A DNA stretch of 64,000 nt from Rhodoferax sp. AJA081-3 (GCF_017798165.1 NZ_CP059068.1:930001-994000), one strand, 5' to 3'. Shown: positions 16,514 to 25,283, numbered from the stretch's first letter. Numbers and translations are program-made. Notes: a model not told the origin generated them from the letters alone.

Positions 16514-17173
16514 TCAGTGCTCGTTTTTGGGAGAGGTTTCGGGTGTGCTCGCGGGCGACTCCAAGGCCTGGCTGGGCGCGGCATGCGTGGCGTCCGGCGG
16601 CTCGGCATCACTGGTGGCGGACGCCATGCCAAACACCTGTTTGACCTTGTCCTTCATCTCCAAGAGCTTTTGCACCTTGGCGCCCATCTTCATCAGGCTG
16701 GCCAGCGTGGCCGAGTCCATCTTCTGCACCTCGTCCAGCCAGTCGGTCATCAGCTCGATGAAGGCGTGCATCTGGCGCATGCGCTCCTGGGCCACCCGTT
16801 CGTCTTCGCCACTGGGCGTCTCCATCAATGCGTCGCGCAGCATGGAGAGCGTGGGGTCGATCTCGCGCTTGCGCCGCTCGGTGGCCAGCGTGCGGAAGAT
16901 CTGCCATACGTCTTGTGGGGACTGGAAGTATTCGCGCCGGTCATTGGGCAAGTGGATCAACTTGACCAGGTTCCAGGACTGCAACTCTTTGAGCCCCATG
17001 CTGACGTTGGAGCGGGAGAAGTTGAGCGCTTCGGCAATTTCGTCCGCATTCAGTGGCTTGGCCGACACATAGATCAGCGCATAAATCTGCCCCACCGTGC
17101 GGTTGATGCCCCAGCGGCTGCCCATCTCGCCGAAATGCAGCACAAAGGATTGGGTCAGGGGGGGTAGGTTCAT
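16514..17173 (-). CDS. GbsR/MarR-type transcriptional regulator of the bd oxidase operon
   Basis: A 219-residue regulator. The winged helix lies at about 20-110: GQIYALIYVSAKPLNADEIA, then ALNFSRSNVSMGLKELQSW as the recognition region and NDRREYFQSPQDVWQIF as the wing. It is followed by a helical segment and an acidic, proline-rich tail (SDAEPPDATHAAP). This matches the GbsR family. It is the first gene of the regulator-cydA-cydB unit. An FNR/ANR box begins 8 bp before the annotated ATG, so translation might really begin at Met17 (17125) if that box activates transcription. Its own ligand is unknown. Confidence 0.85.
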   Translation of the reverse strand: MNLPPLTQSFVLHFGEMGSRWGINRTVGQIYALIYVSAKPLNADEIAEALNFSRSNVSMGLKELQSWNLVKLIHLPNDRREYFQSPQDVWQIFRTLATERRKREIDPTLSMLRDALMETPSGEDERVAQERMRQMHAFIELMTDWLDEVQKMDSATLASLMKMGAKVQKLLEMKDKVKQVFGMASATSDAEPPDATHAAPSQALESPASTPETSPKNEH

Positions 17174-17180
17174 GGTTTTA

Positions 17181-17194
17181 TTGATCTAGATCAA
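17181..17194. promoter_or_regulatory. FNR/ANR-type box
   Basis: TTGATCTAGATCAA matches the FNR consensus TTGAT-N4-ATCAA at every position. It lies 8-21 bp upstream of the regulator ATG, suggesting oxygen control of the bd oxidase operon. The closeness to the ATG fits repression, or activation from a start site inside the annotated gene. Confidence 0.75.
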
Positions 17195-17311
17195 ATTCTT
17201 GAATTTTCAGTATTTTCTGAAATTACATAAAACCAAGTAGACCCAGCATGGCATACCCCACCAATACCCGGGGGAATTACCTCACCCCCGTTCCCCGCAG
17301 ATTGCCCTCAC

Positions 17312-17617
17312 CTACGCCGCAACCGCCACCGGCGGACGCCCGGCGCGCAAACGCCGGGTGACTTTGGGCTGAAGCGCGGTGGGCTGGCGCACGGCAAATG
17401 CCGCAGCCCCGGCCTCAGCGCTGATCCAAACTTTGGCGTTCAGCGGCACGGTCCAGTGGTCATGGGTCTTGAGCCACACGTCCCGGCTATGGCCCTCCAG
17501 CGTGAGCCAGATAACGCCCTGGGTCACCTGCACCATGGCGCCCGCTACCAGGTGGAGCGCAAGGGTCTGTTGCGGTGTGTCCAGTTGGAAGTGTTGGTTT
17601 GGCTGGCTGGTTTGCAT
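17312..17617 (-). CDS. DUF2917 domain protein
   Basis: A 101-residue DUF2917 protein (QTLALHLVAGAMVQVTQGVI, WLTLEGHSRDVWLKTHDHWT and KVWISAEAGAAAFAV). The fold is probably a small cupin-like beta barrel. AAGGAG lies before the ATG. It is divergent from the MocR-type regulator with a 155-bp gap, an arrangement that suggests regulation by that protein. No biochemical function is known to me. A basic C-terminal tail (PKVTRRLRAGRP) is present. Confidence 0.8.
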   Translation of the reverse strand: MQTSQPNQHFQLDTPQQTLALHLVAGAMVQVTQGVIWLTLEGHSRDVWLKTHDHWTVPLNAKVWISAEAGAAAFAVRQPTALQPKVTRRLRAGRPPVAVAA

Positions 17618-17715
17618 GGTGAACTCCTTCAGTGGTGGTTACCCATCAGTGAAAGCAAATGGTGCTTGCACATTGGTCATGCCAGTGTAAAATTTGTACC
17701 GATACAGTACCTGTA

Positions 17716-17742
17716 CAGTTGAGTAGAAACTTTATTCAACTG
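17716..17742. promoter_or_regulatory. Inverted repeat in the DUF2917/MocR divergent promoter region
   Basis: CAGTTGA and TCAACTG, 7-bp inverted arms 13 nt apart, lie in the gap between the two divergent genes. Just upstream are repeated GTAC-containing words (TTTGTACC, AGTACC, TGTACAG). MocR proteins often bind such spaced repeats, so this is a candidate operator. Confidence 0.45.
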
Positions 17743-17772
17743 GCTAGGTATTAACACCAGTACGGATGCACC

Positions 17773-19197
17773 ATGCCGATGACCGAACCCAGCGCTTCCC
17801 TCGCCACCACAACAACTTTGTCCGAACAAATCGTGCAGTGGGCCACCCACCGCATCCAGGAGCAGGTGTTCAGGCCTGGCATGCGCATGCCCTCGGTGCG
17901 GCAGCTGGCGGTGGACCGTGGGGTGTCCCGCTTTACTGTGGTCGAGGCTTACGACCGGCTGGTCGCCCGTGGTTATTTGCAGGCCCGCCAGGGCTCGGGC
18001 TTTTTTGTGCGCGAGCGTGCCAACAAGCCATTGCGCCGCGCCAAGCCGGCCGCTCTGCCCGCACGCCCCATCGACATGGGCTGGCTGGTGCGCAATATGC
18101 AAAGTGGCATTGCCGCCGATATGTCGCCCGGCTTTGGGTATTTGCCACCCGAGCTGTGTGGTGGCGAGCTGATGCGCGCTGGCCTGCGCTCGGTGTCCAC
18201 CACGGCCGGGCTGCAGCTCTCCCACACCGCACTGGCGCACGGCTACACGCCCCTGCGGGAGCAGCTCAGCCGCAAGCTCGAAGAGATGGAGATTGCCAGC
18301 ACACCGGCGCAGATCCTCACCACCTCGGGCTCTACCCAGGCCATTGACCTGGTGGTGCGGCATTTTTTGCAGGCGGGTGACACGGTGATCGTGGGCGACC
18401 CGGCCTGGTCGGCCCAACTGGCATCACTAACCATGGTGGGTGTCAACGTGGTGGGCATGCCCTACACCGCGGCGGGGCCCGATGTCAAAGCCCTGGCCGA
18501 ACTGGCCGCCACCCACAAACCCAAGATGCTGCTGGTCAACACGCCGCTGCACAACCCCACCGGCACGCTGCTGACGGTGGCAGCGGCCTACCAGATACTG
18601 CGCATTGCCGAGGCCCACGACATGGTGGTGGTGGAAGACGATATTTATGCCGATTTTCTGCCCAGCGGCGTGCAATACGCGCGGCTGGCCAGCCTGGACC
18701 AGCTCAAACGGGTGGTCTATGTGGGCAGTTTTTCCAAAACCCTGGTGCCCGGCATACGGGTGGGTTACCTGGCAGGCAGTGCGGATCTGGTCGAATCGCT
18801 GGCCGGGCTCAAGCTGCTGACCTCGTTTGCCACCCCCGAGATCAATGAACGCATCGTCTACCAAACGTTGACGCAGGGCAGCTACCGCAAACACTGCCAG
18901 CGCATGCACGGTGCGCTGGACGCCCTGCGCGAGCCGGCGTTCAAGCGGTGTGAAGCCATGGGTTTGAAGGCGTTTTGTCGGCCGCTGGCGGGGTTCTTGG
19001 GCTGGTTCGATACGGGTGTGGACACGGCCAGCCTGGCAGCTATGGGACTGGAGGCCGGTTACCTGCTGGCGCCGGGCGCCATCTTTTCACCGCAACAAAC
19101 CCCCAGCACCTGGATGCGCATCAACATTGCCACCAGCCAGAACCCGGCCATGCTGAAGTGGATGGCCAAGACACTGGAGCAGTTGCGCGGCGCATAG
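17773..19197 (+). CDS. MocR-type regulator (GntR winged helix fused to aminotransferase-like domain)
   Basis: A 474-residue MocR/GntR-family regulator. The GntR winged helix is at about 15-85 (IQEQVFRPGMRMPSVRQLAV, then SRFTVVEAYDRLVARGYLQ). A class I aminotransferase-like domain follows from about 115 to the end. The PLP lysine lies in VYVGSFSKTLVPGIRVGYL, and the supporting asparagine lies in LVNTPLHNPTGTLL. Such proteins bind PLP and often control vitamin B6 or amino-compound genes. The target is unknown; the divergent DUF2917 gene is the nearest candidate. ATG 17779 is an alternative start. Confidence 0.93.
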   Translation: MPMTEPSASLATTTTLSEQIVQWATHRIQEQVFRPGMRMPSVRQLAVDRGVSRFTVVEAYDRLVARGYLQARQGSGFFVRERANKPLRRAKPAALPARPIDMGWLVRNMQSGIAADMSPGFGYLPPELCGGELMRAGLRSVSTTAGLQLSHTALAHGYTPLREQLSRKLEEMEIASTPAQILTTSGSTQAIDLVVRHFLQAGDTVIVGDPAWSAQLASLTMVGVNVVGMPYTAAGPDVKALAELAATHKPKMLLVNTPLHNPTGTLLTVAAAYQILRIAEAHDMVVVEDDIYADFLPSGVQYARLASLDQLKRVVYVGSFSKTLVPGIRVGYLAGSADLVESLAGLKLLTSFATPEINERIVYQTLTQGSYRKHCQRMHGALDALREPAFKRCEAMGLKAFCRPLAGFLGWFDTGVDTASLAAMGLEAGYLLAPGAIFSPQQTPSTWMRINIATSQNPAMLKWMAKTLEQLRGA

Positions 19198-19203
19198 GCC
19201 CGG

Positions 19204-19218
19204 CAGGCCACAGGCCTG
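19204..19218. terminator. Short perfect hairpin between convergent genes
   Basis: CAGGCC-ACA-GGCCTG lies between the MocR gene and the convergent diguanylate cyclase gene. There is no T-run on either strand, so it is a weak candidate for a bidirectional terminator. Confidence 0.35.
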
Positions 19219-19219
19219 T

Positions 19220-20359
19220 CTACTCGGCGGTCTCCACCCGGTTGCGGCCTTTGGTTTTGGCGCGGTACATGGCTGCATCGGCACGGGCAATCAAGCTGTC
19301 CACCGTGTCATTGCCTTGGGAATTGGTGGCCACACCGATGCTGACCGTGCAACAGGGCTCCGTGTCGGCTGCGGCACAGGCACTGCGAATGCGCTCTGCC
19401 ACACTCAGCGCTTCGGACAGCGATGTCTCGGGCAGCAGCACAACAAACTCTTCTCCCCCAAAACGGCCCAACTGGTCAGGTCGGCGCAGCAAGGTGTTGA
19501 CCTTGCGCACAAAGTCCACCAGCACGCGGTCGCCGCGCTGGTGGCCATGTGTGTCGTTGACCTGCTTGAAATGGTCCAGATCCATGATGAGCAGCGCCAT
19601 GTTGTGGCCGTTGCGCTGGCTGCGCTCCAGCTCCATGGCGCACACTTCATTCATGTGACGGCGCGTGAGCGCATTGGTCAACGAATCATGGCTGGCCAGG
19701 TAGGCCATTTCAGTGTGCATGCGTTCAGCCGCCAGCAGCACAATGCTGACCGACAACAGCAAAATGAAGACCGACAGCGCGCTCAAATAGACCATATGCA
19801 GGGGCGAGCTGTCGTAGATATTCACCCCTACAGGCCAGATCAATGCCGTCAGCAGGCGCATGCCCACAATGGCACACATGCTCAGCAGCACGCCCATGGT
19901 CAGAATCTTGGCAAACGAATTCAGACCCTGCTTGCGCAACAGGTTGACAAAGGCCACAAACAGGCAAACGGACAATGCGCCCGACACCCGCAGGCGCGCA
20001 GCAAAATTGGGCTCCCCAAACGTGAACCACATGTGCACCGCGACAGTGATGGCAATCAAGGTCAACCAGGGCCAGTAGCGTGGCGTCTCGCCAAAGAAGC
20101 GCTGGGCCCCGACATAGCCCAGAAACAACCCAGCCGGAAAAAGAATGCGCGGCAGCGTGATGGAAAAAAAGTTGGGAAATGTGCCCAGGCCAAACGCCAA
20201 GGTGCTGCCCACCGTCACCAGCAATAGCGCTACACCCCATTCGCCCAAGCCCTTGATGCTGGACGGGTAGCTGCGCTGCAGGAAAAACATGATCAGCGCC
20301 ATGAAGCTGCTCATGACACCCGCCAACAAAACCACCGTTCGGGGATCTATTTGCGGCAT
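19220..20359 (-). CDS. Membrane diguanylate cyclase (GGDEF domain)
   Basis: A 379-residue protein. The first 210 residues contain about six membrane helices (for example VVLLAGVMSSFMALIMFFL and ALSVFILLLSVSIVLLAAER), and the C-terminal 165 form a GGDEF domain. The active-site signature is GGEEF, and an inhibitory I-site RRPD lies 5 residues before it, so product inhibition is likely. HDSLTNALTRRHMNE marks the domain start. It should make cyclic di-GMP from GTP in response to an unknown membrane signal. I chose ATG 20359 because the longer frame begins with TTG and AGGAATT precedes the ATG. Confidence 0.93.
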   Translation of the reverse strand: MPQIDPRTVVLLAGVMSSFMALIMFFLQRSYPSSIKGLGEWGVALLLVTVGSTLAFGLGTFPNFFSITLPRILFPAGLFLGYVGAQRFFGETPRYWPWLTLIAITVAVHMWFTFGEPNFAARLRVSGALSVCLFVAFVNLLRKQGLNSFAKILTMGVLLSMCAIVGMRLLTALIWPVGVNIYDSSPLHMVYLSALSVFILLLSVSIVLLAAERMHTEMAYLASHDSLTNALTRRHMNEVCAMELERSQRNGHNMALLIMDLDHFKQVNDTHGHQRGDRVLVDFVRKVNTLLRRPDQLGRFGGEEFVVLLPETSLSEALSVAERIRSACAAADTEPCCTVSIGVATNSQGNDTVDSLIARADAAMYRAKTKGRNRVETAE

Positions 20360-20405
20360 GGGCGGGTGTGAATTCCTGTCATGGGGCAATTATTGCTGCT
20401 ATTGG

Positions 20406-22049
20406 TTAACGTTGTGCACGCCAGCGTCGCAAGTGTTCCTCGATTGCGGGTGTTGTGGCAATTTGCGGTTCGGAATGCTGGTTCTCTTCCGTCTTGCTGA
20501 CCTGTTTGAAGTCGTCGTCCTCCCATTTCTGGACCAGCGTCTTGGCATGCTGGAACGCCTCGGTAAAGGACTTGCTGGTGGGCAGTGACTCTTTGAAGAA
20601 GGCACGGCCGAAATAGGTGAAGTCATTCTCGTCGGCGCAGCCAAACGAGCGCCGGTCTGCGCGCGAGGCCGTGATCACCAGGGTGTGTGCATCCTGCAAC
20701 GGTTCTATGAAACCACCCGAGTAACAGGCCGATACCACCACCACCTTCCAGCGGATGCCGGATTCTTTTAACAGGGTGCCCAGCTCCTTGGCGCCCAGGT
20801 TGCGCAGATCCATGCCGTTCTGGTCCAGCGTCAACTGGTGGTCCGCAGACCCATGGCTGCTCAGGTACAGGAACAGTATGTCGTTCTCTTTGTCCATGCG
20901 GCTGGCGATGCCCTGGATGCCTTCCCGTACGCTGGTCAGTGTGGCCATGGGCAGTTGTGACACGGTGGTACGGCTGTTGACCAGCACCAGGGAGCGGCCC
21001 TGGGTGCGGAAGTCGCGGTCAAACTGCTGCTGCACAAAATCCACCTCGCGGCGAAACACCTCCTGCGATCCATCTCCCCCCACCGCCATCACATACAGGT
21101 TGATGTCCTGTTTGGGATCGCGCGGTGCCAGCGCTGCCAAGGCACTATCCAGCAGCGTGCGCTGGTTGTACAGGGCGGCCTCCACATTGGCGGCAGTTTT
21201 TTGTGCGGCCTCCTTGTTGGGCAGAGTTCCGTAGCGCCAAACACCGGTCTTGTGGGTGGTGCCGTCCTTCTGGGGCTTGGCAAAGGTCAAGGTGCCCTCA
21301 CCCTCGAACAGACCGTCTGCAAACGCACCCTTGTATTCATCACCGTTGGCATGGCGAAACACGCCCTGGCCGTCGTATATCCAGTTCTTGAATTCCCCCT
21401 CGTAGCGCGAGCCGTCTTTGCCCAGCATACGGCCCGGCCCGTTCAGCGCGCCCTCGGTAAACGTGCCTTCGTACACATTGCCCTTGGCATCGGTATAGGT
21501 GCCAACCCCATGCGGCCGCCACTTGGCGAACTGGCCCCGGTGTTCTATGCCGTCGGGGCGTTTGTAGGTACCGGCCCCGGAAAAGATGTTTTTCTCAAAA
21601 CTACCCTCGTACACCTGGCCGTCGGGCGTGCTGTAGACACCGCTGCCGTGGAACTGGCCCTGCGCAAAATCACCCTTGTACCTGCGTCCGTCCTGGTACT
21701 TGAGCTCCCCCTGCCCCGCGTAACGCCCAGCCTTGAAGTCACCGGTGTATTCCTCCGTGGGGCCGGTCAGCTTGCCCTTGCCGTCAAACACACCGTTGGC
21801 AAAACTGCCTTCGTAACGCACGCCGCTGTCCCATTCCACGCGGCCCTGGCCTTGGCGCAGGCCGTCGACCAACGCACCGTAGTAACGGCCGCCATCAGGG
21901 GTCACCGCGTCGGGCCGAGGGGTGCTTTGGGCATGGGCTACCAGGGGCATGCTGGTGGACAGGCACAGTGCAGCCACCAGCATGGCGCTGCACAGGGGCG
22001 AGCGATAAAAAGCTTTATGGGTGGACAAGGTGGTCGTGTGTTTCTGCAT
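20406..22049 (-). CDS. Secreted MORN-repeat protein with legumain-like (C13) protease domain
   Basis: A 547-residue protein with a signal peptide (AMLVAALCLSTSMPLVAHA, cleavage near 40). About nine MORN repeats follow at 52-258 with a 23-residue period (YEGSFANGVFDGKGKL and similar). The C-terminal 230 residues resemble peptidase family C13: the catalytic dyad would be His399 in YLSSHGSAD and Cys442 in VVSACYSGGF, followed by ASRADRRSFGCADENDFTYF. The start is an ATG in the long frame. It is divergent from the VOC gene. Function is unknown; MORN repeats may bind lipids or peptidoglycan, and the protease may act in the periplasm or at the outer membrane. Confidence 0.87.
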   Translation of the reverse strand: MQKHTTTLSTHKAFYRSPLCSAMLVAALCLSTSMPLVAHAQSTPRPDAVTPDGGRYYGALVDGLRQGQGRVEWDSGVRYEGSFANGVFDGKGKLTGPTEEYTGDFKAGRYAGQGELKYQDGRRYKGDFAQGQFHGSGVYSTPDGQVYEGSFEKNIFSGAGTYKRPDGIEHRGQFAKWRPHGVGTYTDAKGNVYEGTFTEGALNGPGRMLGKDGSRYEGEFKNWIYDGQGVFRHANGDEYKGAFADGLFEGEGTLTFAKPQKDGTTHKTGVWRYGTLPNKEAAQKTAANVEAALYNQRTLLDSALAALAPRDPKQDINLYVMAVGGDGSQEVFRREVDFVQQQFDRDFRTQGRSLVLVNSRTTVSQLPMATLTSVREGIQGIASRMDKENDILFLYLSSHGSADHQLTLDQNGMDLRNLGAKELGTLLKESGIRWKVVVVSACYSGGFIEPLQDAHTLVITASRADRRSFGCADENDFTYFGRAFFKESLPTSKSFTEAFQHAKTLVQKWEDDDFKQVSKTEENQHSEPQIATTPAIEEHLRRWRAQR

Positions 22050-22152
22050 GTGCCCGATCCTATCGTGTCGGATTTATTCAAGACCGGTCCAGAGGCCTGT
22101 TTTACAGTCGCGCCCTGTTGACACCCTTCGAAACCAGAACCCATCCACCACC

Positions 22153-22548
22153 ATGATCCCTCAGCTACTTTCCACTTCGATCACCACCACCAAAATGGAT
22201 GAAACCCGAGACTTCTATGTGCGGCATTTCGCGGCCCGCATTGCGTTTGACTCCGGCTGGTACCTGCATCTGGAATTCGGCAGCAAATGGGCGTCGCTGC
22301 AGTTCATGGCGCCCCAGCCCGGCATGCCGCTGTGCAACCCGGCCGGCTTGAGCTTCAACTTCTGTGTGGCCGATGTGGACGCGGAGTATGCAAAGCTGAC
22401 CGCTGCAGGCCTGGCCACCACCATGCCGCTGGAGGACCACGCCTGGGGAGACCGGGCCTTTGCGGCGGAAGACCCCAATGGCGTCACGCTCTACATTTAT
22501 TCCGAGCGCGAGCCCAGCGCCGAATTCAAAGTCTTCTACAAAACCTAG
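22153..22548 (+). CDS. VOC-family (glyoxalase/dioxygenase-like) protein
   Basis: A 131-residue vicinal-oxygen-chelate protein: TTTKMDETRDFYVRHFAARIAF covers the first betaalphabeta unit, and LSFNFCVADVDAEYAKLTAAG plus EDPNGVTLYIYSERE cover the second. The metal-ligand glutamates cannot be pinned down without alignment. The substrate is unknown. The start is the ATG in the context CCACCACCATGATCCC. The stop overlaps the stop of the convergent AraC regulator by 4 bp. Confidence 0.85.
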   Translation: MIPQLLSTSITTTKMDETRDFYVRHFAARIAFDSGWYLHLEFGSKWASLQFMAPQPGMPLCNPAGLSFNFCVADVDAEYAKLTAAGLATTMPLEDHAWGDRAFAAEDPNGVTLYIYSEREPSAEFKVFYKT

Positions 22549-23192
22549 GCGTAACCCGAAGCCACCACAACCGCAAGCACATCGGCCGAAGCCAGCAAGG
22601 CACTGGGTGTGCGCCCCAACCAACGCTGGAACTCCCGCGTCATGTGCGCCTGGTCGGCAAAACCGTGGTCGGCCGCGCAGGCCGCCAGGGAGGGTGTGTG
22701 TGCCAGGCTGGCCGCCGCACGCCGAATACGGGCCAGGCATTTCCAATACGCAGGCTGGCGGCCGGTGGCGCCCAGTACCAGCCGCTGCAGGGTGCGCTCG
22801 GCCACGCCCAACTGCCGAGCCGCTGCCGCCACGCTGGTGCTGACCGACAGACTGTGCAGGGCCTGGTCTACACGGGCGTCTACGCGCACACAGGCATCGA
22901 GCCACGGCAACGCGTCATGCGCGTCCCGCAGCGGGCGGGCCTGCAAGGCGGCCAACAGCGTGGCCTCGTCAATGCAGGCGCCAGGCTGAAGACGAAAACC
23001 CCAGAACTGCTCCCCCACGGTGCCCGGCACGTCGTATGCTGCATCGGCCAACGGTGTCACAAACCAGTAAGGGCGTTGGCCTGGCGGGGCACGCAGGATC
23101 AGATCACAGCAGCCGTCCGGCAACACAACCGTACGCGCTGTACTGGTGGATGTGTGCTGCCATGCATGCAGAACTGGTGCGGGTAGAGACAT
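22545..23192 (-). CDS. AraC-family transcriptional regulator
   Basis: A 215-residue regulator with a C-terminal AraC DNA-binding domain: VAAAARQLGVAERTLQRLVLG is the first helix-turn-helix and ACAADHGFADQAHMTREFQR the second, followed by GRTPSALL. The N-terminal part (LPDGCCDLILRAPPGQRPYW) resembles the DUF6597-type sensor of short AraC proteins. The start is taken at the ATG in the context CACCATGTCTCTACC rather than 10 codons upstream. It is convergent with the VOC gene and may regulate it. The ligand is unknown. Confidence 0.87.
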   Translation of the reverse strand: MSLPAPVLHAWQHTSTSTARTVVLPDGCCDLILRAPPGQRPYWFVTPLADAAYDVPGTVGEQFWGFRLQPGACIDEATLLAALQARPLRDAHDALPWLDACVRVDARVDQALHSLSVSTSVAAAARQLGVAERTLQRLVLGATGRQPAYWKCLARIRRAAASLAHTPSLAACAADHGFADQAHMTREFQRWLGRTPSALLASADVLAVVVASGYA

Positions 23193-23240
23193 GGTGGGCA
23201 AGTATCGCAGCTGCCACACCAAGAATAAGTACTACTGAAT

Positions 23241-23285
23241 TTATAGCACTACCGGCATATTAGTCGGGGGCTAGAGCACGATTTG
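23241..23285. repeat. Dispersed intergenic repeat, copy b
   Basis: TTATAGCACTACCGGCATAT is followed by CGGGGGCTAGAGC and an AT-rich end, matching the layout of copies a, c and d. It fills most of the 97-bp gap between the AraC regulator and the MNIO-DUF2063 gene. Confidence 0.6.
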
Positions 23286-23289
23286 ACCA

Positions 23290-24999
23290 CTAAGTCTTTT
23301 GCAAACGCAGCACCCCATCGTTCAGCCAGGCCTGCAACCAGCCGCCCAGACGCTGGGGGTCGGGCAACACGGCGGTACCGGCCAGCGCCGTGGCGGCTTG
23401 GTCCACCGATTGACCGGCCTGCAGGCAGCGCAGGAAGGCAGCCTCGTCGGCATCCATAGACTGGAAATGCGGCTGCAAGCCCTTGCGCCACACGGCCAGA
23501 AAGCGCTCTTCGGCCCACTGCTGCGCCGGGGGCACATCGGTATCGGCGTCCATGGCGCGCCAGAGTTGTGCGACGTTGGTTCGGATGCTGCGCAGCACCA
23601 GACTGGGGTGCAGTGGTGTAGGCCAGCCCAGCCAGGCAGGTGCTTGGCCATCTGCTGCGGCCTGCGCCGTGTCGGGGTCCAGCGCTGGCACATCGGCGCC
23701 ATCAAAACGGGTGCGCAGGTCCCAGTCCAACTGGGCCAGTTCGTGTAGCTCGGGGTTGTCCGGGTACAGGCCGGCCAGGAAGGCAGGCAGGTCGGCCCCA
23801 TAACGGCTCAGGCTGCGTGCCATTGGCGGATGGGCCACGGCAAAGGCAGTTGCGTGTTCGGCAAAGGTGTCGGAGCCCATGTACAGGCAGGTCTTGGCAA
23901 AACTGTCGGCCAGCACATCGGCCAGGCGCACACGGTAGGCGTTGTGGTAGATGCCCAGGCGCTGTGCGCTGTCCACACCCTGCCGCTCGCGCACCAGGCT
24001 GGCCACACCAGTGCTGGCTGCTTCCTCGTCGGTGCTGGGCCTGTCCAGGATGTAATCGGCCAGGCGCCTTTGCACCTGCGGCAATGCGGGCGCGTGCGGC
24101 GCGGTGTGGGTCCATGCCGTCCCGCGGCTGGTGTCATGCGCATAGGCTGCGGGCGGCGCTGCATTGGCAGCGGCGCGCTCGGTCCATATCGGCTCTGCAA
24201 TGCTGCGGGCTACCTGCAGTTCGGTTATCAGGGTTTGCAGCGGCGGAATGTTGTCATCCCGTTCGATCATGGTGGCCACGGGGCCAAAGCGCTTGCAGGC
24301 CTCGGCATACAGGTCCCACACGGGCTGCACTACCGGGTGGTCGTGGGTGTCAACGATGTAGCTGCCGCAATCGGAGTGGCCGGCCAGGTGCATCTGCTGC
24401 ACACGCTGCGCTGGCAAGGCGTTTAAATAGTCCAGCGGGTCAAAGCCGTGGTTGACGCTGCTGACATAAATATTGTTCACATCCACCAAGAGCAGACAGT
24501 CGGCCTGCTGCGCAATGTGGGCCAGAAACTGCCATTCGCTGGCGGCGTTGTGCTGGAAGTCTATGTAGCTGGATACGTTTTCCAGCACCAGCTGGCGTTG
24601 CAGCACGTCTTGTGCACGCTGTATCTGCTCCACCACGTGGCGTGCCGCCGCGTCGGTGTAGGGCATGGGGTACAGGTCGTGTAATTGTTCGGGGCCGGGG
24701 CCGGTCCAGCACAGGTGGTCGGACACCCACAGCGGTTCGATACGGTCTGCCAGCGCCTTGACCTTGCGCAGGTAGTCCAGGTCCACACCACCCGCCGCAC
24801 CAATGGACATGGCCACGCCGTGCATGGCCATGGGGTAATCACGGCGAATGGTGTCCAGCATCACCAGTGGCTTGCCACCGTCGACCAAAAAGTTATCGGT
24901 GATGATCTCCAGCCAGTCCAAGGGCTGCTTGGCGGCCAGAAAATCTGCGTAATGCTGGGTGCGAAGCCCCAGGCCAAAGCCGGGGCTGGGTTGGCGCAT
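23290..24999 (-). CDS. Fused bufferin maturation protein: MNIO (DUF692, BufB) + DUF2063 (BufC)
   Basis: A 569-residue fusion. Residues 1-275 are a DUF692/MNIO domain (multinuclear non-heme iron oxidase) with likely metal ligands in PMAMHGVAMSIG (His60), LVLENVSSYID (Glu140), LVDVNNIYVSSVNHG, MHLAGHSDCG (His208) and DTHDHPV. Residues 310-569 are a DUF2063 domain (RLADYILD, GIYHNAYRVRLADVLADSF, VWRKGLQPHF), the usual partner that brings the substrate. In described systems these are separate genes (bufB/bufC, or gigA/gigB in Cupriavidus). The domains modify cysteines of a short precursor peptide. The ATG overlaps the stop of the precursor gene (ATGA), so translation is coupled. Family calls are firm; the copper role is inferred from the context. 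Confidence 0.93.
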   Translation of the reverse strand: MRQPSPGFGLGLRTQHYADFLAAKQPLDWLEIITDNFLVDGGKPLVMLDTIRRDYPMAMHGVAMSIGAAGGVDLDYLRKVKALADRIEPLWVSDHLCWTGPGPEQLHDLYPMPYTDAAARHVVEQIQRAQDVLQRQLVLENVSSYIDFQHNAASEWQFLAHIAQQADCLLLVDVNNIYVSSVNHGFDPLDYLNALPAQRVQQMHLAGHSDCGSYIVDTHDHPVVQPVWDLYAEACKRFGPVATMIERDDNIPPLQTLITELQVARSIAEPIWTERAAANAAPPAAYAHDTSRGTAWTHTAPHAPALPQVQRRLADYILDRPSTDEEAASTGVASLVRERQGVDSAQRLGIYHNAYRVRLADVLADSFAKTCLYMGSDTFAEHATAFAVAHPPMARSLSRYGADLPAFLAGLYPDNPELHELAQLDWDLRTRFDGADVPALDPDTAQAAADGQAPAWLGWPTPLHPSLVLRSIRTNVAQLWRAMDADTDVPPAQQWAEERFLAVWRKGLQPHFQSMDADEAAFLRCLQAGQSVDQAATALAGTAVLPDPQRLGGWLQAWLNDGVLRLQKT

Positions 25000-25283
25000 C
25001 ACGCGTTGATGTCGCCAATCACGCCGTTGCCCTTGAGGCATTCAGCGGCGGTCTTGGCCTTGAAGCCGTGGCCCTTGCAGGCGTTTTGGCCTTTGCACGC
25101 ATGTTCTGCGGTCTTGCAATCGCTGTTGCCCTTGCAATCGTGCACGTTGTAGCAATGCACCTTGTCATTGGCGGCAATGGCTTTTCCGCTGGAACCCTTG
25201 GGCGCGTCGGCAGCAAATGCGGTGGCGGACAGGGCCAACAAAGCGGCGGTCAGAGCAAAGGAGGTGGTGTGTGTAGAAGCCAT
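24999..25283 (-). CDS. bufA: Bufferin-type precursor peptide (BufA2-like)
   Basis: A 94-residue secreted peptide. The signal sequence is [17 protein letters not shown], with cleavage near residue 24. The mature part has six cysteines (44, 50, 56, 63, 69, 82), with [34 protein letters not shown] and ECLKG as recurring Cys-Lys-Gly units. This matches the BufA2 family of bufferins: RiPP metallophores whose cysteines are modified by an MNIO enzyme and which bind copper in the periplasm. GGAGA precedes the chosen ATG at 25283. The gene is directly followed by the fused maturation gene and has a GTAACC-N16-CGAAT promoter about 90 bp upstream of its start. Confidence 0.9.
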   Translation of the reverse strand: MASTHTTSFALTAALLALSATAFAADAPKGSSGKAIAANDKVHCYNVHDCKGNSDCKTAEHACKGQNACKGHGFKAKTAAECLKGNGVIGDINA

